Assembly (NCBI GenBank): GCA_038207625.1
Contig: JBBQZO010000057.1
Span: forward strand, 1-18,445
Direction of reading: 5' to 3'
Source: JBBQZO01 sp038207625
Lineage (GTDB): Bacteria > Pseudomonadota > Gammaproteobacteria > Burkholderiales > Burkholderiaceae_D
Length of the DNA stretch: 18,445 nucleotides
Position numbers and translations under genes: made by a program. This document shows, piece by piece, positions 9,081 through 14,663 of the stretch (position 1 is its first letter; every line of letters begins with the position of its first letter). Under the pieces are notes generated by a model. It was not told the DNA's origin. It was given only the letters and a program-made list of their open reading frames with translations, and did not search any database.

Positions 9081-9086
9081 ATTATC
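9081..9086 (-). promoter_or_regulatory. Putative -10 box of the secretion operon
   Basis: Reads GATAAT on the minus strand, one mismatch from TATAAT. The implied start point is near 9072-9074 and the leader to the ABC gene would be about 125 bases. No recognisable -35 hexamer is seen, as expected for an activator-dependent promoter. The CRP-like palindrome lies just upstream, centred about 40 bases before the implied start. Confidence 0.45.
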
Positions 9087-9101
9087 GCCTAAAACCCTTT
9101 G

Positions 9102-9125
9102 AAAATGTGACGCTCATCACATTTT
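9102..9125. promoter_or_regulatory. CRP/FNR-family binding site (TGTGA-N6-TCACA palindrome)
   Basis: Perfect nine-base arms, AAAATGTGA and TCACATTTT, are separated by six bases. The core TGTGA-N6-TCACA is the exact textbook consensus of CRP/Vfr-type regulators. It lies in the 224-base gap between the small unknown gene and the ABC exporter gene. Its centre (9113.5) falls about 39-42 bases before the transcription start implied by GATAAT at 9081-9086, close to the class II activator position. The hairpin plus T-run on the plus side could alternatively act as a weak terminator in that direction, but nothing is transcribed that way here. Confidence 0.7.
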
Positions 9126-9139
9126 TTGTTGCCTGCGAT

Positions 9140-9158
9140 AAAAAATCGTCTTCCGACG
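9140..9158 (-). terminator. Weak candidate terminator of the glycosylation cluster
   Basis: On the minus strand CGTC-GGAA-GACG forms a four-base-pair hairpin followed by A and six T residues, 16 bases past the stop of the small unknown gene. A GC-rich stretch GGCGC...GCGCC just before it may strengthen folding. The stem is short, so the case rests mainly on the T-run and position. Confidence 0.35.
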
Positions 9159-9173
9159 GCGCTGCGCCGGCGC

Positions 9174-9674
9174 CTAGTGCCACACCGTGGTGGGCACGCT
9201 GCTCTCGCCGCCCCGCTCGTGCAGCCACGCTGGCCACAGCGCGAGCGGCCATTCGGCCTTCAGATAAGCGTCGTAGACGATATTTAACCACTGCCTGAGC
9301 GGTTGCGGCGCCAGCGACATGCGCGCGCGCTGTCCGTCGACGCCGACAAAGCTCAGACTCACGGCCTGCTCGGCGATGCCGATGTCGATCGACAGGGCCA
9401 GCCAGTGCGACGTGTCGGTGGCGGCGCGCACTGGCGCTTGCGGCAACAACGCGCCCATCGCCGCCTGCTGCGCAAAGCCGTGCAGTAGTTGCGCGTGGGC
9501 CGGGTCGCTGGCGCGCCCGTCCAGCCAGCCCAGCAACGGCGGGATCAGGCGCGCCAGCAGGCGCTGGCTCAGCCAGATCACCACCGGTGCGCCGTGCTCG
9601 ACGGCACCGGACAGGCGGATGCGGTCTTCGATCTCGACATACTCGGTGGTCACCCGTTGCAACTCAACGGTCAT
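9174..9674 (-). CDS. Small protein of unknown function, between glycosyltransferase and exporter genes
   Basis: A 166-residue protein I do not recognise. No signal peptide, transmembrane segment or metal-binding motif is visible. It starts with a charged strand-like segment (VTTEYVEIEDRIRLSG), continues with an amphipathic helix-rich part rich in Leu and Trp (WLSQRLLARLIPPLLGWLDG, residues about 34-53), then alternating strand-like stretches (LALSIDIGIAEQAVSLSFVGV) and a Trp-rich end (residues about 129-166, including EWPLALWPAWLHE). The ATG at 9674 overlaps the end of the upstream glycosyltransferase by 11 bases, so translation is probably coupled. It is the last gene before the secretion operon. 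It looks cytoplasmic and could be an accessory factor of glycosylation or secretion, but that is only position-based. Confidence 0.75.
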   Translation of the reverse strand: MTVELQRVTTEYVEIEDRIRLSGAVEHGAPVVIWLSQRLLARLIPPLLGWLDGRASDPAHAQLLHGFAQQAAMGALLPQAPVRAATDTSHWLALSIDIGIAEQAVSLSFVGVDGQRARMSLAPQPLRQWLNIVYDAYLKAEWPLALWPAWLHERGGESSVPTTVWH

Positions 9675-10914
9675 GGCGCGACTCCGCCAGCGCGCGCACC
9701 CAGGCGATCTGGCGCGGCAGGCACACGCTGGCCAGATCGTAGTTGGCGCGCGCGAAGGCGCGCGCGTTGGCGCCAAGCCGGGCCCGCTCGTCGCCCCGCT
9801 CGAGCAAGCCACAGACCGCGCCGGCCAGCGCCTTGGTGTCGAAAAAATTGACCAGCCGCCCCGTCTGGCCATCCGTGATCGCCTCGTGCAGTGGCGCCGT
9901 ATCGCTGGCGACGATGGCGCAGCCGGCACTCATCGCCTCGAGCAGGCTCCAGCTGAGCACGAACGGGTAGGTCAGATACACATGCACGCGCGACAATTGC
10001 AGCAAGGGGATGAAATGTTCATAGGCGATATTGCCCAGAAAATGCACGCGCGCCCAATCGGCGGCGCTGATCTCGCCCTTGACTTCATCGGCGAAGATAT
10101 CCTTCCAATTGGCGCCGTTGGCCGGACGCGCGCCGTAGCTGACATCATTGGCGCCGACGATGAGCACGCGCGCTGCCGGCCGGCTGCGCAAGATCTCGGG
10201 CAAGGCGCGCATGAAGCTGTGATAGCCGCGGTACGGTTCGAGGTTGCGATTGACGAAGGTGATCACCTCGTCGTCCCGGCTCAGCACCAGCTTGCCGTTG
10301 ATCGTCATGCTGACCTTCGGATTGGGGCACACAAGCTCGGTGTCGATGCCGTCGTGCACCACCGTGATCTTGTCGCGAAACGCCGCCGGAAACGTGCTCG
10401 CCTGCCAGTGGGTGGGCGCGATGCCGGCGTCGGCGACCTCGAAGTGCATCAGATTGTTCAGGTTCTTCAGGCGCAAACGGCACACCTCGCCCGGATCGGG
10501 ATTGGCGAACTCGGCATCGAAGCCCACGTCCGCGCCCTGCGCATGGTAGAAGAACTCGCAATAGATACCCAGCTTGGCAGCTGGCCAGACTTCCTTGACG
10601 AACAGGCTCTCGCCCCAGCCGGGGTGGGCCACGATCACGTCGGGCGAAAAACCGCCTGCGCGCAGCGCCAGCGCCGCCTGGAACACCGCCTCGGCGCGGA
10701 TAATCTTGGCCTCGAAGTCGCCCACCCACGGGTGGCCATCGGTGGCGCTGCTGCGCTGGGGCCGGTAGCTGACCATGCGCACCCCCGCCCACGTGGCGGG
10801 AACCTTGTCCTGCAGCGTCAGCGCGACCACCTCGTTGGCAGGATCGGCCGCCAGCGCCGGCGCAAAGTGTTTGAACTGACCGGGAAAATTCTGATGAATG
10901 AAGAGAATGCGCAT
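9664..10914 (-). CDS. Glycosyltransferase family 4 (GT-B fold)
   Basis: Retaining GT-B glycosyltransferase of 416 residues, predicted cytoplasmic. The N-terminal half begins MRILFIHQNFPGQF, a start typical of the GT4 group that carries the Glyco_trans_4_3-type N-domain. It contains PDVIVAHPGWGESLF (about 91-105) and YCEFFYHAQGADVGFD (about 118-133). The C-terminal Rossmann half has the interdomain start VVHDGIDTELVCP (185-197), ITFVNRNLEPYRGYHSFMRAL and the donor-binding segment LLEAMSAGCAIVASD (324-338). In that segment the first Glu of the usual E-x7-E pair is Phe, the second is E326. Donor and acceptor cannot be read from the sequence. It overlaps the following small gene by 11 bases and lies 114 bases after the other GT4 gene. 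Confidence 0.9.
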   Translation of the reverse strand: MRILFIHQNFPGQFKHFAPALAADPANEVVALTLQDKVPATWAGVRMVSYRPQRSSATDGHPWVGDFEAKIIRAEAVFQAALALRAGGFSPDVIVAHPGWGESLFVKEVWPAAKLGIYCEFFYHAQGADVGFDAEFANPDPGEVCRLRLKNLNNLMHFEVADAGIAPTHWQASTFPAAFRDKITVVHDGIDTELVCPNPKVSMTINGKLVLSRDDEVITFVNRNLEPYRGYHSFMRALPEILRSRPAARVLIVGANDVSYGARPANGANWKDIFADEVKGEISAADWARVHFLGNIAYEHFIPLLQLSRVHVYLTYPFVLSWSLLEAMSAGCAIVASDTAPLHEAITDGQTGRLVNFFDTKALAGAVCGLLERGDERARLGANARAFARANYDLASVCLPRQIAWVRALAESRHDR

Positions 10915-11028
10915 GGTTGTCTAACGTTGCGCGCAGGTGTCGGCGGCGCTGCGGCGCCCGGCGCTCAGGTGCGGCCAGCCGGCGTGGAATGGGAAGATGT
11001 GCATCGGTGCCTCGTAAAGTGCGTCGGA

Positions 11029-12693
11029 TTAACGGTGAAAATGGACCAAGCCCATCTTTGCCAACACGGACAGGGCCAGCAGCATCGCCGCCAGGTCCGC
11101 CTCGAGCAGTGCGGCCAGCGCGCGCGCGCTGTGGGTGCCGCCCGCCAGCGCCGCAAACAGGCGCTGCACCAGCGCGATGCCCGGCAGGATCCGGTTGGCA
11201 TAATTGAACAAGCTGTGCCCGGCGAGCGTTTCATAGGCGCCCAGCGTGGCATGCGCGAGCAGCGTCACCTGGGTGTCCGGGCCCAGCAAGGCGCTCGGAT
11301 AGTGCGCAAACGCGTGGAACGGATCGAGCCGGGCCGGGTCGCAGCGCGGCGCACGCTGTAGCATGGCGCGCTGCTCGGCATCGGCGGCCCCGGCACGGCG
11401 GCGCTCGCCCAAGTCGGCCCACAGATCCTGATACTGGCCGTACACGACAGACCAGTCGTAGATCTGGCGCGCGCGCGCCTTGCCGGCGGCGCCCATGCGC
11501 CGCCGCAGCGCGGCATCGCCCACCAGACTGTCCAGGCGCTGCACCAGCATCTGGCTGTCGAGCGCCACGCTCTGGCAGCTCAGACCGCAATAATAGTCAT
11601 AGCTGTCGACCTGCGCTTCGTGCGCCAGCGCGAGCGACGCGCCCAGGCCAGGCGGCGCCATCCAGCTTGCAATGCGAAACCCGTCGATGCCCTCGCGCAC
11701 GGTGTCCTTGTAGCCGTCCCAATCGGCCACCAGCACGGGAATCCCGGCGGCCATCGCCTCGATCGGCGTCAGGCCGAAGGTTTCCTGGATATTGTCCGAC
11801 AGTGAAATGAAGATGTCGGCGGCCGCCCAGCAACGGCGCCGCACGGCGGCATCCCGGCCGTCGCTGTACAGGGCGCGCACGTCCGGACAAAATTGCGCCG
11901 CGCCGTCATGAAAACTGTCCTCGATGGCCGGATTGGAAAACCAGCCGCACTGCATCAGGGCGATCGACTTGCCGCTGCGCGCGGCGACCTGCTGCAGGCC
12001 GGCGTACATGGCATGCGGATGGGCTTTCGCATGAAAACTCAAACGCCCCACATACAAGGCCAGCACTTCATCATCGCCGATGCCCAGGCTGGCGCGCGCG
12101 GCGGCGCGCTCGGCGGCGGAAAATTCGAAATCGGCGCAGTGCACCCCCAGCGGAATCACGGGCAACTGCGGCAGTGTCAACTTCAGGTCGGCACCGAAAC
12201 GCCAACGCAGGTGTTCCAGCTCGGCCTGCAGCAGCACCTGCACGGTGCTGAGCACCGCGTTGGAAGTGCAAATCAGGGCGTCCCACGGCATCACCGGCGC
12301 CGCCAGCATGCCGACGATGGCATCCATCGCCTGGTGCGACGCGGTCGTATGGGTCACGCCGACGAGCGAATAGGCGCCGGCGCCGCAGCGCAGGCGCAGG
12401 CGCGCCGCCACATCGAGCGCAGGTCCGGGCAGGTACAGCGTGCCGATCTCGGCAAGCTTGTCGAGCCGGTCCGCCGCCAGCCAATGCACGGGCGCGCCCG
12501 CATCGAGCTGGTGCACAAGTTGTCCGAACACCTCGGCTGCGGCACGCTGCGGCGCGTACACGACCATCGCTTGCTGGCCCCGTCCGGCGACCGCCGCGCG
12601 CAAGAAACCATTGCCGGCCGCTTGCCGCCCCATCAGCGTGGGACTGGCCAGAACGTAGCTTTCCGGCTCAAACAAGATGGCTGCATTCGTCAC
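11029..12693 (-). CDS. Glycosyltransferase family 4 with C-terminal extension
   Basis: A 554-residue GT-B enzyme. The N-domain is divergent. The junction VIPLGVHCADFEFS (179-192), the segment ALYVGRLSFHAKAHP and the canonical E-x7-E motif ETFGLTPIE (E304, E312) followed by AMAAGIPVLVADWDGYKD identify a retaining GT4. Residues about 430-554 exceed the usual family end and form a helical, Leu/Ala-rich extension (DPFHAFAHYPS, later LLALSVLAKMGLVHFHR) whose end looks like a small winged-helix-type segment. The start is GTG at 12693: AAGGA five bases upstream decides it, and a TATAAT lies 40 bases upstream. It shares no clear sequence with the neighbouring GT4, so it probably adds a different sugar. 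Confidence 0.88.
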   Translation of the reverse strand: MTNAAILFEPESYVLASPTLMGRQAAGNGFLRAAVAGRGQQAMVVYAPQRAAAEVFGQLVHQLDAGAPVHWLAADRLDKLAEIGTLYLPGPALDVAARLRLRCGAGAYSLVGVTHTTASHQAMDAIVGMLAAPVMPWDALICTSNAVLSTVQVLLQAELEHLRWRFGADLKLTLPQLPVIPLGVHCADFEFSAAERAAARASLGIGDDEVLALYVGRLSFHAKAHPHAMYAGLQQVAARSGKSIALMQCGWFSNPAIEDSFHDGAAQFCPDVRALYSDGRDAAVRRRCWAAADIFISLSDNIQETFGLTPIEAMAAGIPVLVADWDGYKDTVREGIDGFRIASWMAPPGLGASLALAHEAQVDSYDYYCGLSCQSVALDSQMLVQRLDSLVGDAALRRRMGAAGKARARQIYDWSVVYGQYQDLWADLGERRRAGAADAEQRAMLQRAPRCDPARLDPFHAFAHYPSALLGPDTQVTLLAHATLGAYETLAGHSLFNYANRILPGIALVQRLFAALAGGTHSARALAALLEADLAAMLLALSVLAKMGLVHFHR

Positions 12694-12732
12694 AAAAATC
12701 CTTGGCGCCCGTTGATGGGAAAAAGTGCCCGA

Positions 12733-12738
12733 TTATAC
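12733..12738 (-). promoter_or_regulatory. Putative internal -10 box before the GT4 gene
   Basis: Minus-strand TATAAT within AGTATAATCGGG, in the 91-base gap between the acyltransferase stop and the GT4 start. The implied leader is about 33 bases and contains the AAGGA ribosome site. No good -35 hexamer at normal spacing. It suggests that the two GT4 genes and the small gene can be transcribed separately from the upstream sugar genes. Confidence 0.5.
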
Positions 12739-12784
12739 TCCGGCGCGGCGCGCCACCGGGCACCGGCAAGCGCCGGGCGAGGCC

Positions 12785-13459
12785 TCAGTGTGCACTGACC
12801 TCCAGCGCCGATTGTGCTATTTTTCGGGCCGGGTTGCCGACATACACGCCATCGGCCTCGCTGTCTTTCATCAGCACGGCGCCGGCGCCCAGAAAGCTGC
12901 GTTCGGCCACCAGCAGGCCGTCGCGCACCACCGCGCCCACGCCCACAAACGCCTGTTCGCCGATGCGCACATTGCCGCCCAGCGTGGCGCCGGCCGCCAC
13001 GAAAGCATGGTCGGCCACCTCGCAATGGTGAGAAATATGGGCTGCACTGCGGATGATGACGTTGTCACCGATGCGAGCAAACGGCTGGATGATGGCGTGC
13101 TCATAGATCAGGCAGTTGGTGCCGACCACCAGATCGGGCCAGGTGCTGGCACGGCTGGAGACGTAGCTGATGAATTCATAACCGAGCGCCCTGGCCTGTT
13201 CAAAACGCGCGCGGCGCAGCCCGTTGATCGCATGGTAACCGAGCGGTATCAGCAGGCGCACCTGCTGCGGCGGATAGCGCCGGACCAGCTCTTCGAATGG
13301 CACCAGCGGCAGTCCTTCGTGCGAGGGAGCGTGCAAGAACGCCTGATCGACCGTAAACGCCACCACCGTGTAGCGGCTGTCATGCGTGAGGCAGTACCAA
13401 GCGAGGCTGGCAAAGGTGTCCGCACCAAACAACACCACGTCCTGGTCGGTGCGCGTCAC
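12785..13459 (-). CDS. NeuD/PglD-type sugar O- or N-acyltransferase (left-handed beta-helix)
   Basis: A 224-residue protein with a Rossmann-like N-part (DVVLFGADTFASLAWYC, residues 7-23, the usual pyrophosphate-loop region with a changed glycine pattern). The C-terminal hexapeptide-repeat helix (about 110-215) includes ARIGDNVIIRSAAHISHHCEVADHAFVAAGATLGGNVRIGEQ and ends in VYVGNPARKI, the standard family C-terminus (V/L-x-GNPA). His144/His145 in SHHC align with the catalytic His of PglD/NeuD (DHDC). The GTG start overlaps the stop of the aminotransferase (GTGA, four bases), a sign of coupling; upstream in-frame codons lie inside the aminotransferase. Next to a DegT aminotransferase the likely job is acetylation of a nucleotide-linked amino sugar using acetyl-CoA. 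Confidence 0.87.
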   Translation of the reverse strand: MTRTDQDVVLFGADTFASLAWYCLTHDSRYTVVAFTVDQAFLHAPSHEGLPLVPFEELVRRYPPQQVRLLIPLGYHAINGLRRARFEQARALGYEFISYVSSRASTWPDLVVGTNCLIYEHAIIQPFARIGDNVIIRSAAHISHHCEVADHAFVAAGATLGGNVRIGEQAFVGVGAVVRDGLLVAERSFLGAGAVLMKDSEADGVYVGNPARKIAQSALEVSAH

Positions 13460-14628
13460 GACAGCTGCTCCAGGCACAGTCCCGCTTGCCCGGCCTGCGC
13501 CTCGGCCAGAACGCCGCGCAGTGCGTCGACCACCTGCTCGCAGTGCGCTGCTGTCATGCTGGCAAACCACGGCAAGCCCACGCTGTGCCGGGCCAGCGTC
13601 TGCGTCGCCGTCAGCACGTCATCGCCGGCCGGGCCGCAGCGGGGATACTGGGCAAACGCCGGATGCTGGTGCAGCGGCGGACAATACCAGCGGCGCGTCT
13701 GGATGCCGGCCGCGGCCAGCCCGGCCAGCACCGGCTCGAGCGCCCCGCTGACGCTGACGGTCAAGGTCGCGGGCAACTCGCCCGCCCCGAAACCTTGTTG
13801 CAGCTGCAGACCAGGCAGGCTGGCCAGGGCTGGCGCGTAGTCGCGCCACAGCGCCTGGCGGCGCGCGCGCTGGGTCGGCCAACGCTGCCATTGCGCCAGC
13901 CCGACGGCGGCGGCATATTCCGACATCTTGGCGTTGGCGCCCACCTGGCGCACCACGCCCCCTTCAAAGCCGAAGTTCGATGCGCGGCGCACGCGCGCGG
14001 CCAGCGCCGCGTCGCGCGTGAGCAGCGCGCCGCCCTCGCCGATTCCGAACGGTTTGGTCGCATGAAAGCTGAACGCCACGGCAACGCGCCGGCCGATCGC
14101 CTGATTGCCGAACGCGGCCGCCGCATCGATTAATACCGGGATGCCCGTGTCCTCGACGAACGCATCCCAGCCGGCCACGTCGAGCGGGCAACCGAAGGTC
14201 GCCACCGGCATCACCAGCGCCAGCCGGCGCTCGCTGGCAACCTGGCGGGCCAACTGCGGGGTGAGCTGCCAACTGCCCGGCGCAACGTCGCCGAACACGG
14301 GCCGCAGGCCGTTGCGCAGCACCGACCCGGCGGTCGCGGAAAACGTGAAAGCCGGCAGCAACACGTCGCCGCCGGGCGCCAGATCGAGCGCGCCGATGCC
14401 CAGTTCCAGCGGCGCCGTGCCGGTATTGAGGGTGACCAGCTGCAGCGGTTCCCAGCCGACGCCGCCACAGGCCGGCGCCACTGGCCAGTGCTGGGCCAGC
14501 GTGGCCTCGAACTCGTGCACCAGCGGTCCAAAATTGGTGTACCAGCGCGCCGCATCGATACGCCGCAACCAGGGCAGCAATTCGTCGGCCGAGGGCATGT
14601 CGGGGACCAGCACCTCAATTTTATACAT
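13456..14628 (-). CDS. DegT/DnrJ/EryC1/StrS-family sugar aminotransferase
   Basis: PLP enzyme that converts a keto group of a nucleotide sugar to an amino group. From ATG 14628 it has 390 residues, normal for the family. It carries VTLNTGTAPLELGI (cofactor phosphate region), DVLLPAFTFSATAG, VMPVATFGCPLD, VLIDAAAAFG (the Asp that contacts the pyridine nitrogen, about D168) and FSFHATKPFGIGEGGAL with the Schiff-base Lys (about K192). The ATG at 14634 would add two residues, but AGG sits only three bases before it and nine before ATG 14628. It follows the GT41 gene and overlaps the acyltransferase by four bases. The pairing matches PglE/PglD or PerA/PerB type pathways. No dehydratase or epimerase lies in the window. 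Confidence 0.92.
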   Translation of the reverse strand: MYKIEVLVPDMPSADELLPWLRRIDAARWYTNFGPLVHEFEATLAQHWPVAPACGGVGWEPLQLVTLNTGTAPLELGIGALDLAPGGDVLLPAFTFSATAGSVLRNGLRPVFGDVAPGSWQLTPQLARQVASERRLALVMPVATFGCPLDVAGWDAFVEDTGIPVLIDAAAAFGNQAIGRRVAVAFSFHATKPFGIGEGGALLTRDAALAARVRRASNFGFEGGVVRQVGANAKMSEYAAAVGLAQWQRWPTQRARRQALWRDYAPALASLPGLQLQQGFGAGELPATLTVSVSGALEPVLAGLAAAGIQTRRWYCPPLHQHPAFAQYPRCGPAGDDVLTATQTLARHSVGLPWFASMTAAHCEQVVDALRGVLAEAQAGQAGLCLEQLS

Positions 14629-14663
14629 CGCCATTGGCCTTACGCATCGTATTCCATTCCATT

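Noticed and set aside
9319..11361. A 680-codon plus-strand frame across the small gene, the GT4 gene and the following gap
   Set aside because: Spans several minus-strand genes with family motifs or coupling; composition is typical of antisense GC-rich DNA.
12725..13840. A 371-codon plus-strand frame opposite the acyltransferase and aminotransferase
   Set aside because: Crosses two coupled minus-strand genes with clear motifs and ends in low-complexity Ser/Ala/Pro codons.
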